Below are positions 44,488 through 53,215 of a stretch of DNA of 60,136 nucleotides, in pieces. Position numbers and translations under genes: made by a program. The notes beneath the pieces were generated by a model that did not search any database, had not been told where the DNA came from, and saw only the letters and a program-made list of their open reading frames with translations. The stretch spans positions 1 through 60,136 of the forward strand of contig DHVR01000069.1 in assembly GCA_002412765.1 (NCBI GenBank), read 5' to 3'. Within the stretch, counting starts at the first letter, position 1; each line of letters opens with the position of its first letter. Origin of the DNA: Leptolinea sp. UBA5203. Its GTDB lineage: Bacteria; Chloroflexota; Anaerolineae; Anaerolineales; Anaerolineaceae.

Positions 44488-44521
44488 AAGACCTCAAAGG
44501 TTGAAAAGCCTTTGAGGTCTT
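44488..44521. terminator. Bidirectional terminator
   Basis: AAGACCTCAAAGG (44488-44500) and CCTTTGAGGTCTT (44509-44521) form a perfect 13-bp stem between convergent genes. Confidence 0.85.
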
Positions 44522-44544
44522 AAATAATTAGTATTTATTGAGAA

Positions 44545-45039
44545 TCAGAACTTCCACACCCACAAACCCCACAGCAGGATCATCACAAACCCAACCCCCA
44601 TACGAGCCAGAATAGACCAGCCTAAACCAAAAGCCATACTTTTGGTTGTCTCAAAGGCCTTACGGGCATCTTTTTCCCGCAAGTACTCCAGGAGAAAAAT
44701 AATCAGCAGCGTAATGAGAAAACCCCCGACCGGCGTTAGGAACAAGGTGCCGATCAAACCACCCAGGAGAGCCAGGATGATCGTTCCCCAGGAAGCGCCC
44801 TTTTGTTTAGCCCCTGTACCCATGAGCACATTATCCAACAGGTTTCCAACAATCAGTAACACGGTGATCAAGCCAAAGATGATTCCGGAACCGAGGGTGA
44901 ATCCATCAATTAAGCCGTAAATCAAAATCGGCACCCAGATGATTACCAGGCCAGGTATAAATGGAATACTCAAACTGAGCAATCCAAATATCATCACAAA
45001 CAACAGTAGTACATTTACGACCAACATCCAAGGAAACAT
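44545..45039 (-). CDS. DUF456 family membrane protein
   Basis: A 164-aa protein with about four helices, matching DUF456: LLSLSIPFIPGLVIIWVPIL at the start, the GAKQKGASWGTIILALLGGL loop typical of the family in the middle, and a C-terminal hydrophobic pair after AFETTKSMAFGLGW. The ATG at 45039 is one base after the serS stop (TAAGATG); a TTG at 45060 would overlap serS. It is the last gene of the T-box-controlled serS transcript. Function unknown. Confidence 0.85.
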   Translation of the reverse strand: MFPWMLVVNVLLLFVMIFGLLSLSIPFIPGLVIIWVPILIYGLIDGFTLGSGIIFGLITVLLIVGNLLDNVLMGTGAKQKGASWGTIILALLGGLIGTLFLTPVGGFLITLLIIFLLEYLREKDARKAFETTKSMAFGLGWSILARMGVGFVMILLWGLWVWKF

Positions 45040-45040
45040 C

Positions 45041-46318
45041 TTAGACCTCGTCCGCAGCAATTCGGGTGATACCGCCCATCCAGGGACGCAGAACTTCAGG
45101 AATCAGGATGGAACCATCCGCTTGCTGATAATTTTCCATAACGGCGATTAATGTCCGCGGCATTCCCAGCCCGGAGCCATTCAAGGTATGGGGGAACTGA
45201 ATTTTTCCAGCATCATCGCGATAACGAATACCGGCACGCCGAGCCTGAAAATCGCCCACATTGGAAACGGAGGATACTTCCAGCCATTCCCCGCAGCCGG
45301 GAGCCCAAACTTCCACATCAAAGGTTTGGCGGGCATTGAAGCCCAAATCGCCGGTGCATAATTCCAGGATGCGATAGGTCAGCCCCAAACCTGCGCAGGT
45401 TGCTTCCGCATCCGCCAGCATCTTGACCAATTCTTTCTGGGATTGATCGGGTTCACAATAAGTGTACATCTCCACTTTATCAAACTGATGTCCACGCTTG
45501 ATGCCGCGCACATCTCGGCCGGCACTCATCTTCTCGCGACGGAAACAGGGGGTATAGGCCGTATAGTGCCGTGGCAGGGTACCAGGTTCCATGATCTCAT
45601 CCATATGGATACCTGTCAGCGGCACTTCGGCGGTTGGAACCATCCACAAATCTTCTTCATGGTCGTGATACAAATTATCCACGAATTTTGGCAGTTGACC
45701 CGAGGCAAATAAAGTGGCCGCACGCACCATGAAAGGTGTGTATTTTTCTTCATATCCCTGTCGGCTGTGCAGATCCAACATCCAGGCAATCAAAGCCCGC
45801 TGCAAGCGAGCCCCAGCGCCGCTCAAAACATAAAAGCGTGATCCGGTGATTTTTACACCCTGATCAAAATTAATGATGCCCAGCCGGGTGCCCAGTTCCC
45901 AATGCGGCAGGGGTTCAAAACCCAATTCCTTGGGAGCGCCGCTTTGCCGTGCCACCCGGTTTTCACTTTCATCTTTCCCTAAGGGCACGGAAGGATCAGG
46001 AATATTCGGTACACCGGATAAGCCATCCTTTAATTTCTCATCCACCAGACGAACTTTTTCATCCAGGAGAGTAATTTTCTCACCCACTTCCCGCATGGCA
46101 ACAATTTTCGCTTCCCGTTCACTGGAATCTTTACTGAGGCCAATTTCCTTGGACACCCGATTTCGTTCCGCTTTCAGGTCCTCGACTTCTTTCAACAAAG
46201 TCCGACGATCCTGATCCAGGGATGATAATTCATCTACAATGGATGTCTCCATATTTCTGCGCGACAAGGCATCGCGAACAATTTCAGGATTTTCCCGCAG
46301 CAAATTTATATCCAACAT
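45041..46318 (-). CDS. serS: Seryl-tRNA synthetase
   Basis: A 425-aa class II synthetase, the normal length. The N-terminal coiled coil (about 25-105) that grips the long variable arm of tRNA-Ser starts after MLDINLLRENPEIVRDALSR. Motif 2 is PCFRREKMSAGRDVRG and motif 3 is the HTLNGSGLGMPRTLIA segment; the TAEVPLTG stretch binds serine. The start at 46318 has AGGAG 8 nt upstream and follows directly on a serine-specific T-box leader, so the gene is induced when charged tRNA-Ser is scarce. Confidence 0.97.
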   Translation of the reverse strand: MLDINLLRENPEIVRDALSRRNMETSIVDELSSLDQDRRTLLKEVEDLKAERNRVSKEIGLSKDSSEREAKIVAMREVGEKITLLDEKVRLVDEKLKDGLSGVPNIPDPSVPLGKDESENRVARQSGAPKELGFEPLPHWELGTRLGIINFDQGVKITGSRFYVLSGAGARLQRALIAWMLDLHSRQGYEEKYTPFMVRAATLFASGQLPKFVDNLYHDHEEDLWMVPTAEVPLTGIHMDEIMEPGTLPRHYTAYTPCFRREKMSAGRDVRGIKRGHQFDKVEMYTYCEPDQSQKELVKMLADAEATCAGLGLTYRILELCTGDLGFNARQTFDVEVWAPGCGEWLEVSSVSNVGDFQARRAGIRYRDDAGKIQFPHTLNGSGLGMPRTLIAVMENYQQADGSILIPEVLRPWMGGITRIAADEV

Positions 46319-46342
46319 TCCAGTTACTCCTGTATATAAAAT

Positions 46343-46376
46343 AAAAAAATCCCCTCTTCCTTGCAGGACGAGAGGT
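46343..46376 (-). terminator. T-box terminator hairpin of serS
   Basis: On the minus strand CCTCTCGTCCTGCAAGGAAGAGG folds and is followed by seven T. It competes with the antiterminator that contains the T-box motif just upstream. Confidence 0.8.
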
Positions 46377-46585
46377 TTGGCTCGTGGTGCCACCTGCTTT
46401 TGTTGCCGAACTACAGGCAACCTTGTCTTGAAGATAACGGTCTTCCCCGGTCTGTTTACGACAATTCATGTCCCTGCACAGACAACGGATCCTAGTGGAT
46501 CGTCAGGATGGATTTCACTGTTTCTGCCAATTCGCACCAACCACTGGCTCTCTGTTATTTCAGTTACTTGTTCCTGAGCACGTCA
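46343..46585 (-). promoter_or_regulatory. Serine T-box riboswitch
   Basis: Minus-strand leader of serS. The T-box motif GCAGGTGGCACCACGAG (46381-46397) has UGGC opposite the tRNA end, fitting the G discriminator expected for tRNA-Ser. Stem I begins CAGAGAGCCAGTGGTTGG, and GTGAAATCCATCC gives a UCC (Ser) specifier at 46510-46512. A terminator hairpin with a T run lies 3' of the motif. A minus-strand TATAAT at 46609-46614 with a weak TTTTCA could be its promoter. Confidence 0.88.
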
Positions 46586-46639
46586 TTATTTTGTTATTCG
46601 TTTCCATCATTATAATAAAAAAAACGGGTTGTGAAAAGC

Positions 46640-47305
46640 TCACATCCCGGAGATATCCAATTTATATCCTTTGCCGCGCACCGTCTTGATGTATCTGGGT
46701 TTGCGTGGATTATCCTCGATGGCTTCTCGCAGCCAGCTAATGTGCACATCCAACGTGCGGGTATCCCCGATATATTCCGTCTCCCAGACGGTCTTGAACA
46801 GTTCAGTGCGATTAATCACATAGCCTTCGGATCCCATTAAGGCACGCAGGAGCATCACCAATCGCGGGGTCAACTGAGATTGATGTGTGCCGCAGCGCAC
46901 CCAATTATGGTCAACATCCAATTGAATGGGTCCAACGGTATATAAATTGTTATCCGGGGAGGGGATTAAAGGGCGAATTCGGTTGAGCAGCTTCTGTAAG
47001 GTGAAAGGTTCCGCAAGAACAACTTCTGCTTGGATTTTTTTGTCATCCTGAAATTCATTATCTACCAACAGGACGATGGGCAACATAGGCGAGATTTCTT
47101 TGATTCCATTGCAAATTCGTATGCCGCTGGTTCGCATGGAAGAAGCATCAATTAAAATAATATCCGGAGTTTCAAGGCTAAGCAAATCCAGAGCTTTCTT
47201 TCCGCTGGTCACACTGCGTACTTGATAACCCTTTTTAGACAGTCCGTTAAAAAAGGATGGACGGTCTGCTCTTTTGCCTTCAACTAGTAGAATTTTACCT
47301 TTCAT
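46640..47305 (-). CDS. Atypical OmpR-family response regulator
   Basis: A 221-aa receiver plus winged-helix protein. The receiver keeps the acceptor position Asp53 (IILIDASS) but has lost others: the acidic pair reads Glu9-Gly10 (LLVEGKRAD), the Thr/Ser position is hydrophobic, and the conserved Lys is Glu99 (LAEPF). The DNA-binding domain is intact (LTPRLVMLLRALMGSEGYVI, then VRGKGYKLD). No kinase gene is nearby. It may work without phosphorylation, or by ligand binding, as in other atypical response regulators. Its stop lies close to the serS T-box start region. Confidence 0.88.
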   Translation of the reverse strand: MKGKILLVEGKRADRPSFFNGLSKKGYQVRSVTSGKKALDLLSLETPDIILIDASSMRTSGIRICNGIKEISPMLPIVLLVDNEFQDDKKIQAEVVLAEPFTLQKLLNRIRPLIPSPDNNLYTVGPIQLDVDHNWVRCGTHQSQLTPRLVMLLRALMGSEGYVINRTELFKTVWETEYIGDTRTLDVHISWLREAIEDNPRKPRYIKTVRGKGYKLDISGM

Positions 47306-47718
47306 GAGTCTGTGGCTGTTCTCGCTTCGTCTGTTTATTTTTAATGTCGTATTAATAAACTCATGTACTTAGAATATGATCCCTGATCTACCACCCGGAA
47401 TCGAATTTGCCGAATAACAATAAGCAATTGTTAAAGAAACTGACTTTATTATACACGAAAGAAATATAAATTGTTAAGAAGAATCAAAAAAACCAATTTC
47501 AAATTCTTAATTTGTTTTTGTATAAAATAATATACTGAAATATAAAAAACAGGATAGAAATTAATCATACCATCAGACGATTTGGATTGCACGTGAATTA
47601 TTGGTATTATTTTTTGTCAACTTTACCTGTGACCATGAGCAATTTCTTTTTTTATGTTATTCTTCATCACCCAATCAATTAGGATTGCTCACTTTCCACA
47701 AGACAAGCTTACCATAAG
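47306..47718. other. AT-rich intergenic region
   Basis: Between divergent genes. It is AT-rich with A and T runs at 47450-47560. I see no gene, RNA or strong hairpin in it. Confidence 0.5.
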
Positions 47719-47747
47719 TTGCATTGGGTAATTGCACATGATAGAAT
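47719..47747 (+). promoter_or_regulatory. Promoter of the bifunctional nuclease gene
   Basis: TTGCAT (47719-47724), 17-nt spacer, TAGAAT (47742-47747). Confidence 0.65.
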
Positions 47748-47785
47748 AAATCATCACAAATATTCGTATCTTTCTGTGAGGCATT

Positions 47786-48370
47786 ATGAATGCAATGGTA
47801 GAAGTATTAATTGATAGCGTCCGAGTTAGCTTAACCAATCAACAAAGAATTGTAGTTTTAAAAGAGATAAACTTCGAGCGTTATTTACCTATCTGGATCG
47901 GCCCCTACGAGGCGGAGTCCATTACCATTGCTTTACAAGAAATTGAAGTCGCCAGACCCCAAACCCATGATTTGTTAAAGAACTTGATTCTTTCCATGAA
48001 CGGCAGATTGACGCGGGTGGAAATTTCCGAACTAAAAGACGACGTTTTTTATGGAAATCTGGTTGTAAGTCATGATGGTGAAGAGATTAATATTGATACC
48101 CGGCCATCGGATGCTTTGGCTGTTGCAGTCCGTTCCCGTGTCCCTATTTTTGTCAATAAAGAGGTCATGGAATCCGCAGGCATTGTCCCTGAAATCGAGC
48201 CGGGTGGAGATGAAGAGGACGAGACGGATCAAGAGATAGAAGCCATCAAAGAAGAAATGGAAACTGAAGAACGCCTTTCAGTCTTCGAAGATTTCTTACA
48301 GAATCTGGATTTGGACAGTTCCGATAACGATGACGAGGAAAACGATTTTCAGGAACCAGATTTACAATAA
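47786..48370 (+). CDS. Bifunctional nuclease (DUF151) family protein
   Basis: A 194-aa protein. The DUF151 domain fills residues 1-135: VVLKEINFERYLPIWIGPYEAESI, split by family marks LPIWIG and EA, then RPQTHDLLKNLI, and DTRPSDALAVAVRSRVPIFV with the PSDALAxA motif. Relatives are described as DNase/RNase or as stress-response proteins. The tail (about 140-194) is strongly acidic (GGDEEDETDQEIEAIKEEME and DNDDEEND) and probably unstructured. Followed by a terminator, so monocistronic. The second Met (fourth codon) could also be the start. Confidence 0.9.
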   Translation: MNAMVEVLIDSVRVSLTNQQRIVVLKEINFERYLPIWIGPYEAESITIALQEIEVARPQTHDLLKNLILSMNGRLTRVEISELKDDVFYGNLVVSHDGEEINIDTRPSDALAVAVRSRVPIFVNKEVMESAGIVPEIEPGGDEEDETDQEIEAIKEEMETEERLSVFEDFLQNLDLDSSDNDDEENDFQEPDLQ

Positions 48371-48397
48371 GTTCATTCTTTGGCACATGCAATGATT

Positions 48398-48425
48398 GCC
48401 GGGGTTATCACTGCCCCGGCTTTTT
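48398..48425 (+). terminator. Terminator before dnaB
   Basis: GCCGGGG (48398-48404) pairs with CCCCGGC (48414-48420), followed by TTTTT. Confidence 0.9.
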
Positions 48426-48464
48426 CGAGAAGTTTCAAGCAATCCCAGTTGACAAGGTCAAACC

Positions 48465-49826
48465 ATGAGTGATCAAACCCTAAGCGTTTCCAATTCCCCT
48501 GCGGAATTTCAATCTCAGCCTCATAATAGGGAAGCGGAAGAAGCGGTTCTAGGCGCCATTTTTATCAATCCGGAAGCCTATTATGAAGTTGCTCAATTTC
48601 TCGCACCTGAGGATTTCTATATCATCCGCAACCAATGGGTGTGGGAAGTCTTCAACGTTTTACATGAGAATCGCAAACCCATTGATATCGTCACCGTATC
48701 CGAGGTTCTGGATACACAGAATCGTCTGACGGAAGTTGGCGGCAAAGCCTATCTCATGGCGCTGGTCAATCAGACCCCCACCTCCCTGCATGCCGAAGCT
48801 TACGGCCGCATTGTGGAGGATAATGCCATCCGCAGAAAAATGCTGGTGGCGGCCAACAGCATGGCAAAGCTGGCCTATGACAATCAATACACCGTGGATA
48901 CCATTCTGGATGAAGCGGAAAAATCGGTTTTTGGGCTGAGCGAAAAACGCATTCAACATGACCTGAAACCCATCCAAACCGTGCTCAGTGAAGTGTATGA
49001 CCGGGTGGATCACCTCTCCCAACAAAGCGAAGAAATTTACGGCGTACCGACCGGATTGATCGATCTGGATAAACTCCTCGGCGGGCTGCAAAAGTCCGAC
49101 TTGCTAATCATCGCAGGTCGCCCTGGCACTGGGAAGACCGGTTTCATGCTCTCCGTAGCCAAGAACGCCGCACAGAAATACAAAAAACATGTGGCCGTCT
49201 TTTCACTGGAAATGTCCAACGAACAGCTGGTTCAGCGCATCATCGCACAGGAAACCGGCATTGATACCCAGCGCTTACGCACCGGTAAACTTAAAGATGA
49301 CGAGTGGCCGCTTTTCACCCATGCCATTGAAGTGCTCAGCGACACCCGCATTTATCTGGATGACACCCCGGCCATCACCCCCATGCAGCTGCGCACCAAA
49401 TGCCGCCGTCTGCACATGGAATACGAGTTGGATCTGGTCATCGTGGATTACCTTCAATTAATGAGCGGCGATAAAAGAACCGACAATCGTGTTCAGGAAG
49501 TTTCTTATATCTCCCGTATGCTTAAGGTCCTCGCCCGGGAATTAAACGTGCCCGTTCTGGTCGGCGCACAGTTATCACGTGCTGTAGAGCAGCGTGCGGA
49601 TAAAACGCCGCAGCTTTCCGATTTGCGCGAATCCGGCAGTTTGGAACAGGATGCGGATATCGTCATGTTCATTCATCGCGATATGATGGATATGGATAGC
49701 GATAATCAAAACGCTACCAAGATGATTGTGGCAAAACACCGTAACGGCCCCACCCATCCGGGGATCGAGATGGTATTCCGCAAGAATCTGGCAAAATTTG
49801 ATAACGCCGCTCCGATGCGCAAGTAA
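48465..49826 (+). CDS. dnaB: Replicative DNA helicase DnaB
   Basis: A 453-aa hexameric helicase that opens DNA ahead of the replisome. The N-terminal domain starts PHNREAEEAVLGAIFINPEA, followed by the linker helix and the RecA-like domain: Walker A AGRPGTGKTG (about 217), the FSLEMSNEQL motif, Walker B LVIVDYLQLM, and the DNA-binding loop LSDLRESGSLEQDAD. No intein is present. It heads a tight cluster with the DnaD-like and DnaC-like genes, so the replicative helicase and its loading proteins are probably made together. Confidence 0.97.
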   Translation: MSDQTLSVSNSPAEFQSQPHNREAEEAVLGAIFINPEAYYEVAQFLAPEDFYIIRNQWVWEVFNVLHENRKPIDIVTVSEVLDTQNRLTEVGGKAYLMALVNQTPTSLHAEAYGRIVEDNAIRRKMLVAANSMAKLAYDNQYTVDTILDEAEKSVFGLSEKRIQHDLKPIQTVLSEVYDRVDHLSQQSEEIYGVPTGLIDLDKLLGGLQKSDLLIIAGRPGTGKTGFMLSVAKNAAQKYKKHVAVFSLEMSNEQLVQRIIAQETGIDTQRLRTGKLKDDEWPLFTHAIEVLSDTRIYLDDTPAITPMQLRTKCRRLHMEYELDLVIVDYLQLMSGDKRTDNRVQEVSYISRMLKVLARELNVPVLVGAQLSRAVEQRADKTPQLSDLRESGSLEQDADIVMFIHRDMMDMDSDNQNATKMIVAKHRNGPTHPGIEMVFRKNLAKFDNAAPMRK

Positions 49827-49840
49827 GCAAGGATCTATTG

Positions 49841-50542
49841 ATGAACCCGGTCTTTCAATTTGATCCATCCCAAGAACGGCTGATCCGCGTACCCGAATCC
49901 TTTTTTACCCAGGTCCTAGCCGCGTCTCAGGATATTCAGGTACAAAAACTGACTTTGTTTGCTTTCTGGCTGCTGGAGATTCAAGAGCGGGATCCCAAGT
50001 ATTTAACGCAGGATGATTTTTTCGCGCAGAAATCTGTCTGTTTGGCGTTTCAGACCAAGAAGTCAACGGATCCGCTGCCCACCATCAAGGATGCCATTGA
50101 AAAGACCGTACTGGCAGGAATTCTCTTACAGATGAATTTTCCAGGAAGCACCACGGATCAGAAAATATATTTCATCAACTCGCCCAAAGGACGGGCTTCC
50201 GCTGCCGCGCTGGCCAATGGGGATTGGAAATTGGATTTTCGCCACACCCAACCGGTACGGGCCCAAATCCAAAAATCCAATATTTTCAAACTCTTTGAAG
50301 ATCATATTGGCGCCATCACCCCCATCATGGCGGAATTGCTACAGGATGCGGAAACCCAGTATCCGGATGACCAAATTCGGGAAGCCTTTGAAATTGCAGT
50401 ATCAAAAAATGTTCGTAATTGGCGCTATATTGAAGCGATATTAAAACGATGGCAGGAGAATGGCAAAGATGGAGAGTCTCGACAAAACACTGAAAAACCT
50501 TGGCAAAAATATCTCGAAGGAGAATATGGTGACAATGGATAA
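49841..50542 (+). CDS. DnaD-domain primosomal protein
   Basis: A 233-aa protein. The N-terminal part resembles the winged-helix of DnaD-type proteins (PESFFTQVLAASQDIQVQKL). The C-terminal DnaD domain contains IFKLFEDHIGAITPIMAELL and ends with NVRNWRYIEAILKRWQENGK, the Y-x-x-x-I-L-x-x-W signature. DnaD helps helicase loading during initiation and restart. The ATG at 49841 has AAGGAT upstream; a TTG one codon earlier is the less likely start. The 3' end overlaps the loader gene. Confidence 0.88.
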   Translation: MNPVFQFDPSQERLIRVPESFFTQVLAASQDIQVQKLTLFAFWLLEIQERDPKYLTQDDFFAQKSVCLAFQTKKSTDPLPTIKDAIEKTVLAGILLQMNFPGSTTDQKIYFINSPKGRASAAALANGDWKLDFRHTQPVRAQIQKSNIFKLFEDHIGAITPIMAELLQDAETQYPDDQIREAFEIAVSKNVRNWRYIEAILKRWQENGKDGESRQNTEKPWQKYLEGEYGDNG

Positions 50543-51833
50543 TCAAGACGGTCCGACCTCTGCCGATAAAGACTGCCCGATCTGCGGCGGTATTGGCCTC
50601 CTTCATCAGGATTTGCCCATTGACCATCCTGATTTCGGCAAGCTGGTGGTTTGTTCCTGCCGGCAAAGCAAAATATTACTTTCCAAACAAAGAAACCTGA
50701 TCCGCTCCAGTAACCTGGATGCCTTTCAGGAGATGACCTTTGATACTTTTTCCGCCAAAGGCCACGTTGGTCTGGCGGAGTATCAAATTCGTTCCCTGGA
50801 AAATGCCCTTATCCAGGCAAAATCCTTCGCGGATACCCAAAAAGGCTGGATTCTGCTGGTCGGCAATTACGGTTGCGGCAAAACCCACCTGGCCGCCGCT
50901 ATTGCCAATGAGGTGGTCGCACGGGGAATCCCCACGTTTTTCCTGACCGTGCCCGATCTGCTGGACTGGCTGCGCTTTGCCTACAGCAATCCTGATACCA
51001 GTTTTGAAGAACGCTTTGAAGAAATCCGCAATGTGGATTTATTGGTGCTGGATGATTTGGGCACGCAGAATTCCACCGCCTGGGCACAGGAAAAGCTATT
51101 CCAAATTCTCAACCACCGCTATATCCATAACTTGCCGGTCGTGATCACTACCAACGTGGATCTGGAAAGCATTGAAGGACGCGTGCGTTCGCGCTTGAAA
51201 GATTCCGCCATCGTCACCCGATGTGATATCACCGCCCCGGATTATCGCGACTCGATGAGCGACCGTTCCCAGGGGGAGTTGACCACCCTGCATTATCATA
51301 ACGAGCGCACCTTTGGCACCTTTAGCCTGCGCAAAGACGAACGCCTGGAAGCTTCAGCCCTGAAAACTCTTGATGCTGCCTTCAAAGCAGCCCAGAAATT
51401 TTCAGAGAATCCGCAGGGCTGGCTATTGATGGTTGGTCCCCACGGCTGCGGCAAAACCCACCTGGCAGCCGCCATCGGAAATTACCGCGTCGGCCTGGGG
51501 GATAATCCCATTTTTAAAACTGTGCCCGATTTACTGGACCATCTGCGAGGGACCTTCAGCCCCAGCAGCCCCATCTCGTATGACAAACTCTTCAATCAAA
51601 TTCGGGATACCAACCTGTTAATCCTGGTTAATCTGGATATCCAGAGCGCCACGCCCTGGGCCAAGGAAAAACTGTACCAATTGTTTGACCATCGCTATTA
51701 CGCCAAATTACCCACCGTCATCACCACCACGGCCATGATGGAAGAAATTGATCCGCGCATTCGCAGCCGCTTCCTGGACGGCCGCCTGTGTAAAACCAGC
51801 GTCATCGCCGCACCGGCCTACCGCGTTAAATAA
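50526..51833 (+). CDS. Tandem DnaC/DnaI-like helicase loader
   Basis: A 435-aa protein with two DnaC-type AAA+ domains. An N-terminal Cys cluster (CPICGG, then CSC) can bind zinc, as in DnaI. Domain 1 has Walker A GNYGCGKTH (from residue 113) and Walker B LLVLDDLG. Domain 2 has Walker A GPHGCGKTH (from 304), but its Walker B is LLILVNLD, with both acidic residues lost, so it probably binds but does not hydrolyse ATP. Usual loaders have one such domain and about 250-310 residues. The start is unsure: ATG 50526, GTG 50529 and ATG 50535 are in frame, all after AAGGAG. Its position after dnaB and dnaD supports a loader role. Confidence 0.85.
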   Translation: MVTMDNQDGPTSADKDCPICGGIGLLHQDLPIDHPDFGKLVVCSCRQSKILLSKQRNLIRSSNLDAFQEMTFDTFSAKGHVGLAEYQIRSLENALIQAKSFADTQKGWILLVGNYGCGKTHLAAAIANEVVARGIPTFFLTVPDLLDWLRFAYSNPDTSFEERFEEIRNVDLLVLDDLGTQNSTAWAQEKLFQILNHRYIHNLPVVITTNVDLESIEGRVRSRLKDSAIVTRCDITAPDYRDSMSDRSQGELTTLHYHNERTFGTFSLRKDERLEASALKTLDAAFKAAQKFSENPQGWLLMVGPHGCGKTHLAAAIGNYRVGLGDNPIFKTVPDLLDHLRGTFSPSSPISYDKLFNQIRDTNLLILVNLDIQSATPWAKEKLYQLFDHRYYAKLPTVITTTAMMEEIDPRIRSRFLDGRLCKTSVIAAPAYRVK

Positions 51834-51995
51834 AGGGCGAGTAGGAATAGCATATATATTTTGTTGAAAGAATTGGATGTTTGAAAAAAACACATCCTCT
51901 CTCACATCCCTCTTTCGTGTGTTTTGTGTGTTTCGTGGTTTATTTTAAGTATCAAGACTGCCACTCATTCCATACCATAAAATAACCCAATCGGC
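51834..51995. other. Intergenic region before the cobalamin operon
   Basis: About 160 bases without a gene or clear terminator; it contains short repeats of GTGTTT. Confidence 0.4.
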
Positions 51996-52024
51996 TTGAC
52001 AAACCCTCCCATGCGCCATAAAAT
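51996..52024 (+). promoter_or_regulatory. Promoter of the cobalamin riboswitch-btuFCD unit
   Basis: TTGACA (51996-52001), 17-nt spacer, TAAAAT (52019-52024). Confidence 0.85.
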
Positions 52025-52044
52025 GAGGAAATAAAGACATAGAT

Positions 52045-52215
52045 ATCCAATTGGGTGCGTTTTCTTTTTGAGGCGCATGAGGTGAAATCCGGTGGAAATC
52101 CGGTGCTGTCCCGCAACTGTGATGAATTCGTTCTAAGCCAGGTCATACTCCCATTGGATGTTCTTTACACCTCGTGGACAGGAGGTAAGAACGTCATCCG
52201 GTAACCATCTCCGCT
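52045..52215 (+). promoter_or_regulatory. Cobalamin riboswitch
   Basis: The conserved core reads GGTGAAATCCGGTGGAAATCC, split into its repeated arms, then CGGTGCTGTCCCGCAACTGT and the B12-box-like AAGCCAGGTCATAC (52135-52148). Order and spacing match the cobalamin riboswitch class. A terminator follows at once, so high cobalamin should stop transcription into btuF. Confidence 0.92.
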
Positions 52216-52221
52216 GACAAG

Positions 52222-52259
52222 AAACTCCCTGTTAAGACAATAGGGAGTTTATTTTTTTA
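52222..52259 (+). terminator. Riboswitch expression-platform terminator
   Basis: AAACTCCCT (52222-52230) pairs with AGGGAGTTT (52242-52250) and is followed by a nine-base AT run of mostly T. Confidence 0.85.
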
Positions 52260-52276
52260 TTGATAAGGAAAGCCTT

Positions 52277-53215
52277 ATGAAGCAACGCAATTTTCTTTTT
52301 CTGCTCACATCCCTGCTAATCCTGAGCCTCATTGCGGGGTGTGCCCCCCAAACCGCCGCCCCGCTTGCCGCAACAAACATCACCCTGACAGACGGATTGG
52401 GACGGGAAGTCAGCCTGCCCCAGCCGGCTCAGAAGATCGTTTCCACCGCAGCCTCCAACACCGAGATTCTGTTTGCTCTGGGTGCCGGCGCCCAGGTCAT
52501 CGGTCGGGATGAATTCTCCAATTATCCTGAAGAAGCCCTGACCGTTGAAAGTATCGGCGGCGGGATGAATGACTACAACATGGAAAAAATCACCGCCCTG
52601 CAGCCGGATCTGGTTTTGGTGGCTGAAATCAACCCGCCCGAATTGGTGAAAGCGCTGGAAAAATTGAATATTCCGGTTTTTTATCTCTCCAATCCGGATG
52701 ATTTTAACGGCCTGTATCAAAACCTGAAGACGGTCGGCCAATTGACGGGACACGCCAGCGAAGCCGAAGCTTTATCCGCCAGTCTGCAAACCCGGGTGGA
52801 TAAAGCTCTGGAAACGGTCAAACAAAGTACAACGCAGCCCACCGTGTTCTTTGAACTGGACGCAAGCGAACCAGCCAAACCCTGGACCAGCGGCGGCGGA
52901 ACTTTTGTCAATTATTTAATCACCATGGCTGGTGCCCAGAACATTGCCGCTGAACTTGAATCGGATTGGGCCCAATACAGTCAGGAGGATTTGCTGGTAA
53001 AGAATCCGGACATCATCATCCTGGCGGATGCAAAATGGGGCACCACTACCGAGATGGTCATGGCTAGACCCGGTTGGGAAGAGCTGAAAGCCGTCCAAAA
53101 AGGGAATATTTATCCCATTGATGACGATCTGACCAGCCGGCCCGGCCCCCGCATGGTGGACGGTCTGGAAGCCTTGGTGAAGATATTCCATACAGATTTC
53201 AATACTAATGATTAA
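52277..53215 (+). CDS. btuF: Cobalamin-binding lipoprotein
   Basis: A 312-aa class III solute-binding protein. The signal peptide ends in LIAGC (Cys22). The domain begins ITLTDGLGREVSLPQPAQKI, continues with ALGAGAQVIGRDEFSNYPEE, and has the long backbone helix typical of the BtuF/FhuD fold. Sequence alone cannot separate cobalamin from siderophore or haem ligands; the cobalamin riboswitch directly upstream makes B12 or a corrinoid the likely ligand. It overlaps btuC by 8 bases. Confidence 0.9.
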   Translation: MKQRNFLFLLTSLLILSLIAGCAPQTAAPLAATNITLTDGLGREVSLPQPAQKIVSTAASNTEILFALGAGAQVIGRDEFSNYPEEALTVESIGGGMNDYNMEKITALQPDLVLVAEINPPELVKALEKLNIPVFYLSNPDDFNGLYQNLKTVGQLTGHASEAEALSASLQTRVDKALETVKQSTTQPTVFFELDASEPAKPWTSGGGTFVNYLITMAGAQNIAAELESDWAQYSQEDLLVKNPDIIILADAKWGTTTEMVMARPGWEELKAVQKGNIYPIDDDLTSRPGPRMVDGLEALVKIFHTDFNTND

